Part shown: in pieces, positions 1 through 7,097 of the stretch | Layout: each line of letters opens with the position of its first letter | How positions within the stretch are numbered: the stretch's first letter is position 1 | DNA from: an uncultured Clostridia bacterium | Lineage (GTDB): Bacteria; Bacillota; Clostridia; Christensenellales; UBA1242 | Assembly: GCA_944376825.1 (NCBI GenBank) | Contig: CALWDY010000001.1 | Location: 1 to 36,364 of the forward strand | Reading direction: 5' to 3' | DNA: 36,364 bases | The notes under the pieces: model-generated | The model's input: the letters and a program-made list of their open reading frames with translations, nothing else | Databases searched by the model: none | Told to the model about the DNA's origin: nothing | Made by a program: the position numbers and the translations under genes

Positions 1-714
1 ACAGGTAATGCAAACATTTCAACATCTCAACCATCACCTTACGCCGTTACAGAACTTTGGGATAAAGCACTAAAAACACATGATGAGATTGTATATATTC
101 CAATGTCAAGTGGACTTAGTGAATCATGTAATACTGCAAAATCTCTTGCAAAAAATTACGATAATAAGGTTTTTGTTGTAAATAATCAAAGAATATCAGT
201 AACACAAAAAGAAAGTGTATATGAAGCACTAGAACTTGCAAAACAAGGAAAAAGTGCAAAAGAAATAAAAGATTACTTAAAACAAACAAAAATGGATTCA
301 AGTATATACATAACGGTTGCAACATTATCATATTTAAAAAAGGGTGGAAGAATTACCCCTGCCGCAGCACTACTTGGTTCACTTTTAAACATAAAACCAA
401 TTTTACAAATTCATGGTGGAAAGTTAGATGCTTACGCAAAAGTTTTAAGTTTTGGTCAAGCTAAAGTTCGTATGATAAATGCAATAAAAAAAGATTTAGA
501 AACAACATTTAATGAATATTATAAAAATGGCGAAATGGTTTTAGAAATTGCACACACAAACAATTTTGAAGAAGCTGAAAAATTTAAACAAGAAGTACAA
601 CGAGCTTTTCCAGACTTAACAGTTACATGTGTTGACCAACTATCACTTAGTGTCGCTTGCCATATTGGTCCGGGTTCACTAGCTATTGCAACAACAAGAA
701 TTGCAAAAAAATAA
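1..714 (+). CDS. DegV family fatty-acid-binding protein, 5' end missing
   Basis: The reading frame is open from base 1 and runs to a TAA at 712-714, so the start lies outside the window; 237 residues of a family usually near 280 are present. The visible start matches the DegV core: a TSQPSPY segment, then IPMSSGLS at about residues 34-41, both part of the fatty-acid-binding pocket. Further on there is a YLKKGGRI segment and a GSLLNIKPIL segment, both typical of DegV. DegV/FakB proteins bind a fatty acid and, in Bacillota, present it to the kinase FakA for phosphorylation and phospholipid synthesis. No fakA is in view, so the partner is unknown here. An intrinsic terminator follows directly. 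Confidence 0.93.
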   Translation, partial: TGNANISTSQPSPYAVTELWDKALKTHDEIVYIPMSSGLSESCNTAKSLAKNYDNKVFVVNNQRISVTQKESVYEALELAKQGKSAKEIKDYLKQTKMDSSIYITVATLSYLKKGGRITPAAALLGSLLNIKPILQIHGGKLDAYAKVLSFGQAKVRMINAIKKDLETTFNEYYKNGEMVLEIAHTNNFEEAEKFKQEVQRAFPDLTVTCVDQLSLSVACHIGPGSLAIATTRIAKK

Positions 715-715
715 T

Positions 716-743
716 AAAAAACACACAAAAATGTGTGTTTTTT
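716..743. terminator. Bidirectional intrinsic terminator between degV and the YwaF-like gene
   Basis: A perfect hairpin with stem core AAACACACA/TGTGTGTTT and a short A-rich loop. An A-run precedes it and a T-run follows it. It sits between convergent genes, whose stop codons lie at 712-714 and 745-747, so it can end transcription from both sides. Confidence 0.8.
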
Positions 744-744
744 A

Positions 745-1485
745 TTATTTTTCTATATTTTTATTAAATTTTTGTTTAACTTTTATAACAAAGTTATCAA
801 ACCACCTATCTTCTTTTTTAAAGGCAATTCTTTCATACACAAGCAAACAAATTGTGTATAAAATAATGAATAAAATGCCAGTAAATAACCAATTAAATAT
901 TGTACCTTCAATTAAAGGATTATAAATAACCATTGCATCACTATTTCCTATAATTGTTATACTAAAAATTCCATATGTCATAAAACAGCAAAGCCCTAAA
1001 ACTAAACTATTCCAATTTTTCATACTCGGTTTAAAATGACCAAGCATGCAAATTAAAATAAAATTAAAAACCAAAAAAACATGATGCAAAAGTCCTGAAA
1101 TAGTTTTATCATAGAAAATAGATTTATCTTGACCTATAAAATCTGGATAAATTAAAGTTAAAACACCACCTAATATTGCACAACTTGAAATAAATTGTAA
1201 TATTTTTGAATCTTTTTTGCAAAAAACAATACAAAATGGAAATACAAAACTAGTTGTACCACAAAAAGTAGTTGGCAATAACATTAAAATATTTAAATCA
1301 TATTCTCTAACAGCTAACCTATTCCAAACAACAAGCGAAAAATGTATAACTGCACAAATAATTATTAAAATTTTTTGATTTTTTTCACTTTTTACGTATT
1401 TTTTAATTAAAATTAACGAAATAGTTGCCAAAACAATCACAACAACCAAAAAAAGTATATGTTCCAATCCAAATATCTTAGGCAT
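745..1485 (-). CDS. YwaF/TMEM164-like integral membrane protein
   Basis: A 246-residue protein with about six or seven hydrophobic helices spread over its whole length, a short amphipathic start (FGLEHILFL) and a basic C-terminal tail. The arrangement, with a LLPTTFCGTT segment in the first half, a GGVLTLIYPD segment and an LHH motif mid-protein, fits the YwaF / TMEM164 family (PF14808, TIGR02206) as I recall it. The biochemical role of the bacterial members is not established. The start overlaps the end of the HIT gene upstream by 8 bases, with a GGAGAT ribosome site inside that gene, so the two are one transcription unit and likely translationally coupled. The family call is from remembered motifs. 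Confidence 0.7.
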   Translation of the reverse strand: MPKIFGLEHILFLVVVIVLATISLILIKKYVKSEKNQKILIIICAVIHFSLVVWNRLAVREYDLNILMLLPTTFCGTTSFVFPFCIVFCKKDSKILQFISSCAILGGVLTLIYPDFIGQDKSIFYDKTISGLLHHVFLVFNFILICMLGHFKPSMKNWNSLVLGLCCFMTYGIFSITIIGNSDAMVIYNPLIEGTIFNWLFTGILFIILYTICLLVYERIAFKKEDRWFDNFVIKVKQKFNKNIEK

Positions 1486-1885
1486 TTTTTATCTCCAATT
1501 TTTTATGTATTTCTTCAATATTTTCTTTTGCCCCATTAAAGTGTGGAAAACCATCAATACCATCGTTTTCTTTTCTAGGAACAATGTGTACATGAAAATG
1601 AAAAACACTTTGTTGAGCACATTTATCATTTGCATTAAAAATATTTACACCTTTATATCCACAATCGTTTACATAGTGTTTTGCAATTTTTTGTACTGCA
1701 AGCATAACATTTTTGTATGTTTCTTCATTACAATCAAGCATTGACTCACAATGTTTTTTGGGAATCACCAATGTATGTCCATCTACATCGCCTGCAATAT
1801 CTAAAAAAGCATAAACATTTTCATCTTCATAAATTTTATAACTTGGTATTTCACCTTTTATTATTTTACAAAAAATACAATCCAT
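1478..1885 (-). CDS. HIT family (histidine triad) nucleotide hydrolase
   Basis: A 135-residue protein of normal HIT/Hint length. The N-terminal CIFCKII segment carries the two cysteines common in Hint-type proteins. The active-site histidine triad is seen as HFHVHIVPR at about residues 96-104. An FLDI...HTLVIPKKH block precedes it, the usual nucleotide-binding half. HIT proteins hydrolyse nucleoside phosphoramidates or related adenylylated compounds in the cytosol; the substrate here cannot be read from sequence. A good ribosome site (AAAGGAG) lies 7 bases before the ATG. It is the first gene of a two-gene unit with the YwaF-like membrane protein, which it overlaps. Confidence 0.95.
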   Translation of the reverse strand: MDCIFCKIIKGEIPSYKIYEDENVYAFLDIAGDVDGHTLVIPKKHCESMLDCNEETYKNVMLAVQKIAKHYVNDCGYKGVNIFNANDKCAQQSVFHFHVHIVPRKENDGIDGFPHFNGAKENIEEIHKKLEIKNA

Positions 1886-2006
1886 AAATATCTCCTTTAA
1901 TAAAACAATTATAGAAACATTTAGTTTTATATGTCAACAAAATTATAGTAGACAAAACATTCAACTTGTGATATTATTTCATTGTTTAAAACATATTTAA
2001 TATCAT

Positions 2007-2094
2007 GGAAAGGTGGCAGAGTGGTCTAATGCAGTCGCTTGGAAAGCGGCCGTGGTGCAAGCCACCGCAGGTTCAAATCCTGTCCTTTCCGCCA
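2007..2094 (+). tRNA. tRNA-Ser (anticodon GGA)
   Basis: The acceptor stem is GGAAAGG (2007-2013) paired with CCTTTCC (2084-2090), followed by discriminator G and an encoded CCA (2092-2094). The anticodon stem is GTCGC/GCGGC around loop TTGGAAA, giving anticodon GGA at 2041-2043, which reads UCU and UCC. A long variable arm (about GTGGTGCAAGCCAC) marks it as a class II tRNA, consistent with serine. The T arm contains GTTCAAATC. It stands alone between the HIT gene and a regulator locus, with its own terminator. Confidence 0.97.
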
Positions 2095-2098
2095 AAAT

Positions 2099-2138
2099 AA
2101 TACCATATTTTTTACTAAAAATTATATGGTATTTTTTT
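2099..2138 (+). terminator. Intrinsic terminator of tRNA-Ser
   Basis: The inverted repeat AATACCATAT / ATATGGTATT (10 bp) has a 15-base loop and is followed by a run of seven T on the plus strand, a few bases after the tRNA 3' end. Confidence 0.75.
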
Positions 2139-2165
2139 ATTGTAAAAAAATAAAATATTATAAAT

Positions 2166-2365
2166 TTATTTAAAAATTTCACAAAATTTAATGTTTAATA
2201 CTTTTGCTATTTTAAAAAATGCAATAATTCTAAAATTTTCTTTATTATTTAATATTTTATTTAAAGACTTAAACATATTTTACACGTTTTACAAAATTTA
2301 TTTTTTGTTAATTTATTTTCTTTTATATAATTATTAATTACTTCTACATTTATCTCATTTTTCAT
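2166..2365 (-). pseudogene. Frameshifted XRE-family helix-turn-helix gene
   Basis: From an ATG at 2363-2365, with an ideal AAGGAG ribosome site 6 bases upstream, the frame reads 34 codons (MKNEINVEVINNYIKENKLT...) and stops at 2261. A -1 shift close to 2270 continues as SLNKILNNKENFRIIAFFK and ends at a TAA at 2166. Joined, the product is about 66 residues and has the shape of a Cro/CI helix-turn-helix: LTKNKFCK as the first helix of the motif, then KILNN, then the repeat-helix segment FFKIAKVLNI. One base appears to be missing. The gene diverges from the intact XRE gene at 2476 across three operator-like repeats. Real decay, an assembly indel or a recoding site are all possible; I favour loss of function. 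Confidence 0.6.
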
Positions 2366-2383
2366 CTTTATCTCCTTATTGTT

Positions 2384-2453
2384 ATACCAATCAGTATAAA
2401 TATTATATTGATACCAATTAGTATATGCCAAGACTTTTGATACCAAATAGCAT
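2384..2453. promoter_or_regulatory. Three 14-bp operator-like repeats between divergent XRE genes
   Basis: Three near-identical sites sit in the intergenic region: ATACCAATCAGTAT at 2384-2397, ATACCAATTAGTAT at 2411-2424 and ATACCAAATAGCAT at 2440-2453. The first two have dyad symmetry of the form ATAC-N6-GTAT; the third has diverged at its right half. Start-to-start spacing is 27 and 29 bases. They cover the space where promoters of both divergent genes must lie, the expected layout for an XRE/Cro-CI autoregulated switch. Binding by the neighbouring repressor is inferred. Confidence 0.7.
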
Positions 2454-2475
2454 AAAATATTATTAAAGGGATAAA

Positions 2476-2679
2476 ATGAATAAATTTTCGGAAAGATTAA
2501 GGGAATTAAGATTAGAAAACAAATTAAGTCAAAGAGATTTATCAAAAGCAACAGGTTTTAGTCAACCCGCAATTGCGCGCTGGGAAAATAATTTACAAGT
2601 TCCAAATATTGATGTTGCCATTATCTTTGCAAATTATTTTAAAGTTACAACAGATTTTTTGCTTGGCCTTGAAGATTAA
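2476..2679 (+). CDS. XRE family (Cro/CI-type) transcriptional repressor
   Basis: A 67-residue single-domain DNA-binding protein. The sequence RLRELRLENKLSQRDLSKAT gives helix 1 and the first helix of the motif; FSQPAIARWENN gives the recognition helix; the P-N/D-AIIFANYF segment and a C-terminal FLLGLED end the fold. This is the usual XRE pattern and the usual minimal length. No dimerisation or sensor domain is present. A ribosome site (AAAGGG) lies just upstream of the ATG. The gene faces away from a frameshifted XRE gene across three repeats that are probably its operators. The 67-residue protein at 36023 is a second one of the same class in the window. Confidence 0.93.
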   Translation: MNKFSERLRELRLENKLSQRDLSKATGFSQPAIARWENNLQVPNIDVAIIFANYFKVTTDFLLGLED

Positions 2680-2680
2680 A

Positions 2681-2709
2681 AAATACAACCATTCTGTTGT
2701 ATTTTTTTT
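2681..2709. terminator. Intrinsic terminator after the XRE gene
   Basis: Hairpin AAATACAAC (2681-2689) with GTTGTATTT (2696-2704), a six-base loop, then a T-run to 2709. A-rich sequence on the left flank also allows function toward the convergent dehydrogenase gene. Confidence 0.8.
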
Positions 2710-2758
2710 AATTATCCAAATAATTATTGTTTTATGTTAAAATCACATCATAAATTGT

Positions 2759-3961
2759 TTATTTTTCACAATCTAAAACAACTTTAATTGTATCTTTTGG
2801 TTTTTCTATTAAAAGTTTAAATGCTTTTTTGTAGTCTGTTAAGTTAAATTTATGAGTTATAAATCCATCTGTTATTAACTTTCCTTGTTTCATTAAATCT
2901 ACAACCATTTCAAAAGTGCTTATTTTTTTACCATTATAATCTTCCATTCCATGACTATCGCAACCCACAATATGCAATCCTTGCCACCATATTGGCGTTT
3001 CGTCAAACTTTGTTTTTGTCATTTGGTATCCAACCTTGACAAGAGTTCCCTGTGCTTTTAACCATCTTAGCGTATCATTAAACAATGTCCCCTTGCTTAC
3101 AGTATCATAAATTATATCAAAACCCCCTATTATCATCTTATTTTTTCCCTTTTGATATAATTTCGCATTTGTTGCCTTTGCAACTGCCTTATAATTATCT
3201 CCTGCCAAAATCTCATCGGCACCTAATTTTTTTGCAAAGTCATGCTTATTAGCATTTCTTTCCATAACATATACTTTGCAATTTGGATTTAATACTTTTA
3301 CAAATTGAATTATGCCAAGCCCTATCATTCCAGCACCAACAACTAAAACCTTGTCATTATCTTTGGGAACACACTTTAAAACAGAATGTAAACTTACAGC
3401 AAATGGTTCAATCAAAACAGCTTGCTCGTTTGTTATTTCGTTTGGAACTTTCAATAGTTGTCCTTGTGGTGCATAATAATAATCACCAAAACCAGCACCA
3501 ACAATTTGGTTAATTTTGCTTGGTTCTCCATAATTTTCACAAATTGCATAATTCCCTTCTTTGCAATTTTCACAATGTGTCTCAATGCCCTTTATATCAC
3601 AGCAAGCCATGTATTTATGCATTGTAACCCTGTCTCCAACTTGCAACTTGGTTACATTGTTCCCCACTTCAACAACTTCACCTATTGTTTCATGGCCGAG
3701 GTAAGTAATTTTAGAACAAGGCATTGGTAAAAATGCAGTGCTTGGTCCTTGTTTACATGTGTAAAAAGTCATATCGGAACCACAAATACCTGATAAAATA
3801 TTTTTTACTTTTACATAATTTTCATTTGGCAATTTATCGCCTTTTATTTTTAAAAATTTAATTGGCGAGACTTTAAAATGATAAGCTTTTTTAGTTATTT
3901 TACTTAAAACTTGAATCATGCCAATTTTTAAAATTTTTCCTTCAAAAACAATTGTTTTCAT
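2759..3961 (-). CDS. Zinc-dependent alcohol dehydrogenase (MDR superfamily)
   Basis: A 400-residue medium-chain dehydrogenase. Catalytic zinc ligands are visible: Cys60 in SGICGSD and His90-Glu91 in LGHETIGEVVEVG, with Glu185 in an EPFAVSLH segment. The structural-zinc lobe is present with cysteines at about 120/121, 130, 133 and 141, spaced wider than in the classic four-cysteine lobe. The cofactor-binding Rossmann motif VVGAGMIGLG lies near residues 207-216, followed by an acidic residue after the second strand (VMERN), suggesting NAD preference. It probably oxidises or reduces an alcohol or polyol; the substrate cannot be named. Upstream sequence has a modest ribosome site (AGGGGG). It is monocistronic and divergent from the FAD oxidoreductase at 4084. 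Confidence 0.9.
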   Translation of the reverse strand: MKTIVFEGKILKIGMIQVLSKITKKAYHFKVSPIKFLKIKGDKLPNENYVKVKNILSGICGSDMTFYTCKQGPSTAFLPMPCSKITYLGHETIGEVVEVGNNVTKLQVGDRVTMHKYMACCDIKGIETHCENCKEGNYAICENYGEPSKINQIVGAGFGDYYYAPQGQLLKVPNEITNEQAVLIEPFAVSLHSVLKCVPKDNDKVLVVGAGMIGLGIIQFVKVLNPNCKVYVMERNANKHDFAKKLGADEILAGDNYKAVAKATNAKLYQKGKNKMIIGGFDIIYDTVSKGTLFNDTLRWLKAQGTLVKVGYQMTKTKFDETPIWWQGLHIVGCDSHGMEDYNGKKISTFEMVVDLMKQGKLITDGFITHKFNLTDYKKAFKLLIEKPKDTIKVVLDCEK

Positions 3962-4083
3962 AATACCCCCTACAAAAACAATATATCACACAAAAAAAAT
4001 TTTAAAAAATGAAAATTATAAATATATTTTTGAAAAAATTTATAAAAAACATTAGTTTTGGCAAAAATATAGCGAGGTGATTT

Positions 4084-5289
4084 ATGCAATATGTAAAAGG
4101 AACTCCGTATTTTTGTAAAAAATTTAAAAAAATAAAAGAGTATCCATACTTAAATAATGATATAACAACCGACATTTTAATTGTTGGCGGTGGAATTTGT
4201 GGAGCAATTTTAAATTTCTATTTGGCACAAAAATTTGATGTTGTTTTAATTGATAAAGGAAGAATTGGCCAATGTTGTACTTCGTGTGCCACAGCAATAT
4301 TAGAATATCAATTAGACGATTTTTACAGCAAGTTAAAAAAAGAATTTTCAAAAGATGAAATAATAGAAATTTACAAAATGGGTATAAATACGGTCAATAA
4401 AATAGAAAAATTTATAAAAAAATATGGAAATGAATGTGATTTTTATAAACGCCCATCATTTTTGTATACAACAAAAGAGAGTGATTATAAATTATTAAAA
4501 AACGAGTACGATTTAAGAAAAAACCATGGCTTAAAATGTGAATTTATTGACAAAAACAACAACCCTTTTAATTTTGAAGTTGCATATGGAATCTATGCAC
4601 CAAATGGAGGAGCCGAACTTAATCCTTATCTTTTCACAAAACAACTTATAGAAAATGCAAAAAATCAAGATAAAATTTTTGAAAATACTGGTTATGAAAG
4701 CATGATTCAAAAAGATAATTATATTGAAGTTAGAACAAATTATAATCAAATAATCAACTGTAAAAGAATTGTCTTTGCAACAGGTTTTAATCTTGAAGAA
4801 TTTGATAATCAAGATATAATTGAAAGATTTACAACATACACAATTGTTACTAATAAACTTACAGATTTCGAATGGTATAATCGTGCAACAATTCACGACA
4901 CAATAGAACCATACCACTATTTAAGATTGCTTCCTAACAATAGAATAATTTTTGGTGGCGAAGATGCACCTTTTAAAAAATCTAATATGGAAGAAAAAAA
5001 AGCAAAATCAAAATACAAAAAGCTCTACAATTTCCTTCTAGAAATGTTCCCAATGCTCAAAGAAAAAATTGAAATAGAATATTCATTTTGTGGATGTTTT
5101 GGAGCAACAGACAACAATCTTGGTTTAATTGGAGAAACCGACACTGACAATGTATATTATTTTTTAAGTTGTGGTGCTAATGGAATTGTAAACGCCATGT
5201 ATGGGGTTGAACTAATGGAAAATTTATTAAATAATAAGCAAGATAAGTTTGAACACCTTTTCACCCCACTTAGAGTTATAAATAAATAA
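4084..5289 (+). CDS. FAD-dependent oxidoreductase (DAO family)
   Basis: A 401-residue flavoprotein. The FAD dinucleotide-binding motif GGGICG sits at residues 35-40 within DILIVGGGICGA, followed by VVLIDKG, the strand ending in the ribose-contacting acidic residue. A central IVFATGF segment is the second FAD contact, and near the C terminus NLGLIGETD plus SCGANGIVNAMYG is the typical DAO C-terminal FAD loop. The family (PF01266) oxidises amines, amino acids or glycerol-3-phosphate; the closest general shape is YurR/OrdL-like amine oxidases. Several cysteines (CCTSC near residue 63; CGC near 340) are notable but not a recognised cluster. Ribosome site GAGGTGA precedes the ATG. No neighbour reveals the substrate. 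Confidence 0.87.
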   Translation: MQYVKGTPYFCKKFKKIKEYPYLNNDITTDILIVGGGICGAILNFYLAQKFDVVLIDKGRIGQCCTSCATAILEYQLDDFYSKLKKEFSKDEIIEIYKMGINTVNKIEKFIKKYGNECDFYKRPSFLYTTKESDYKLLKNEYDLRKNHGLKCEFIDKNNNPFNFEVAYGIYAPNGGAELNPYLFTKQLIENAKNQDKIFENTGYESMIQKDNYIEVRTNYNQIINCKRIVFATGFNLEEFDNQDIIERFTTYTIVTNKLTDFEWYNRATIHDTIEPYHYLRLLPNNRIIFGGEDAPFKKSNMEEKKAKSKYKKLYNFLLEMFPMLKEKIEIEYSFCGCFGATDNNLGLIGETDTDNVYYFLSCGANGIVNAMYGVELMENLLNNKQDKFEHLFTPLRVINK

Positions 5290-5425
5290 TATTTACTTTA
5301 TTAAAATTGATATTTTTTATTATAATATTTAATTATGCACATGTTCCACTTTACAACAAAATATTATAAATTAAATGTGTAAATAAATTTTATAATATGT
5401 TAAATTGCAAAATCACACTTTATTG

Positions 5426-5454
5426 TTGTATTTATTTTTTTATTGTTGTATACT
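5426..5454 (+). promoter_or_regulatory. Candidate sigma-A promoter of metG
   Basis: TTGTAT (5426-5431) and TATACT (5449-5454) are separated by exactly 17 bases, placing the start point near 5461 and leaving a leader of about 23 bases that includes the AGGAG ribosome site at 5473-5477. The element TTTATTGTTGTAT occurs twice (5419-5431 and 5439-5451), 20 bases or about two helical turns apart, and overlaps both boxes. There is no room for a T-box or SAM riboswitch after this start point. Confidence 0.5.
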
Positions 5455-5483
5455 TTATGGTATAATTCATTTAGGAGAGCTTT

Positions 5484-7061
5484 ATGGACAAAAAATTTTA
5501 TATAACAACACCTATTTACTACCCTAGCAACAAGCTTACACTTGGCAATTGCTATACAACAGTTTTGTGTGATAGTATTGCAAGATTTTATAGAAATCTT
5601 GGTTATGATGTTTTCTTTTTAACAGGAACCGATGAACACGGTCAAAAAATTCAAAAAATTGCCGAAGAAAAAGGTTTAAGTGAAATAGAATACCTACAAG
5701 AAATCGTTAGTGATACAAAAAATTTGTGGCAACTTTTAAATATTTCTTACGACAAATTTATTAGAACAACTGATGATTATCATGTTAAAGTGGCATCTAA
5801 AATTTTTAACATGCTCTATGAAAAAGGCGAAATTTACAAATCAAAGTATGTTGGCAAATACTGTGTGCCTTGTGAATCTTTTTGGACAGATGAACAATTA
5901 TTAGATGGCAAATGTCCAGATTGTGGCAGAGATGTTATAGAAGCAAACGAAGATGCATACTTTTTTAAATTAAGCAAATATGAGAACTATTTAAGAGATT
6001 TATATAAAAACAATCCAACATTTTTAATGCCAGAGAATCGTGCAAATGAAATGATAAACAATTTCATAAACAAAGGTCTTAAAGATTTGTGCGTGTCAAG
6101 AAAAACTGTTAAATGGGGAATCCCTGTTGAATTTGACAAAGAACAAACAATTTATGTTTGGATAGATGCCCTCTCAAACTACCTTTCTGCCCTTGGATAT
6201 TTAAGCGAAAACGATGAAAACTTTAAAAAGTTTTGGCCTTGCGATGTTCATGTTGTTGGAAAAGAAATTGTTAGATTTCACGCAATCATATGGCCATCAA
6301 TATTAAAAGCTCTTGACTTGCCACTTCCAAAACAAATTTTTGCACATGGATGGCTTACATTTAATAATGGAAAATTAAGCAAAAGCAAAGAAGTTGGAAA
6401 AAAAGAAGTTATTGACCCAAGAATTTTAAGTGCAAGATATACAAGTGATTCTGTTAGAAATTTTTTGATTGGAGATATATCCTTTGGACAAGATGGCCCA
6501 TATTCACAGGAAATATTTTTAAATTCATATAATGGAATACTTGCAAACAAAGTTGGCAATATTGAATCTAGACTTATTGGAATGCTTATAAAATATAACA
6601 ATGGCAAAATTGAGAATGGTAAGGTTTGTGATGAAGTTGATAATAAATTCTTTGACACAATAAAAACACTAAAAGCTGAAAGCATTTCAAAGATGAAAGA
6701 ATTAAAACCAACACTTAGTTACAAAACAGCATTAAAAATGATTGATGAATGCAACACATATCTTGATTCTAATAAGCCTTGGGAATTATTTAAAGACGAA
6801 ACCAACAAAGATAGGGTGAACACAATTTTATACAATGTATTTCAAGCGTTTTTAGAGACATATTCCCTTCTTAATGCCTTTTTGCCAGAAAGTACAACAA
6901 AAGTTTTAAAGAAATTTAATATAAATAATATTAAAATTGATGAAAACAACTCATTTAACTTTGAAATAGATGGACTTACATTCGAAAAAGGCGAACCTTT
7001 GTTTATAAGACTTGACATAAATAAAGAAATTGAAGAATTATATGAAATTGCAAATAGTTAA
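5484..7061 (+). CDS. metG: Methionyl-tRNA synthetase, short form
   Basis: Attaches methionine to tRNA-Met. The N-terminal ITTPIYYPS and the FFLTGTDEHGQKI block are diagnostic of MetRS. The zinc knuckle has four cysteines (C127, C130, C144, C147). VWIDALSNYLSALGY and HVVGKEIVRFHAIIWP follow, then the second signature as KLSKS in place of KMSKS. The first signature, normally HIGH or HLGN, reads T-L-G-N at residues 19-22, so the first histidine is absent. Length is 525 residues: the protein ends after the anticodon-binding helices and lacks the C-terminal Trbp111-like domain found in many Bacillota MetRS. Ribosome site AGGAG is seven bases from the ATG. A strong shared terminator separates it from convergent proS. 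Confidence 0.97.
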   Translation: MDKKFYITTPIYYPSNKLTLGNCYTTVLCDSIARFYRNLGYDVFFLTGTDEHGQKIQKIAEEKGLSEIEYLQEIVSDTKNLWQLLNISYDKFIRTTDDYHVKVASKIFNMLYEKGEIYKSKYVGKYCVPCESFWTDEQLLDGKCPDCGRDVIEANEDAYFFKLSKYENYLRDLYKNNPTFLMPENRANEMINNFINKGLKDLCVSRKTVKWGIPVEFDKEQTIYVWIDALSNYLSALGYLSENDENFKKFWPCDVHVVGKEIVRFHAIIWPSILKALDLPLPKQIFAHGWLTFNNGKLSKSKEVGKKEVIDPRILSARYTSDSVRNFLIGDISFGQDGPYSQEIFLNSYNGILANKVGNIESRLIGMLIKYNNGKIENGKVCDEVDNKFFDTIKTLKAESISKMKELKPTLSYKTALKMIDECNTYLDSNKPWELFKDETNKDRVNTILYNVFQAFLETYSLLNAFLPESTTKVLKKFNINNIKIDENNSFNFEIDGLTFEKGEPLFIRLDINKEIEELYEIANS

Positions 7062-7097
7062 AAAAATCTCATTGAGAAATTCTCAATGAGATTTTTT
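7061..7097. terminator. Bidirectional terminator between metG and proS
   Basis: A perfect 17-bp stem: bases 7061-7077 pair with 7081-7097 across a three-base loop. The A-run on the left and T-run on the right allow termination in both directions between convergent genes. Confidence 0.9.

Noticed and set aside
2261..2280. Programmed +1 frameshift like that of prfB
   Set aside because: The CTT-T-AA context is similar, but the frame that continues the XRE protein is -1, not +1, so the prfB mechanism would not give the product.
2261..2551. A 96-residue minus-strand frame extending upstream of the frameshifted XRE gene
   Set aside because: Its upper part is antisense to the intact XRE gene and the operators; the real start is the ATG at 2365 with an AAGGAG site.
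5290..5483. SAM or T-box leader for metG
   Set aside because: The best promoter leaves a leader of only about 23 bases, too short for a riboswitch, and the upstream bases show no conserved motif.
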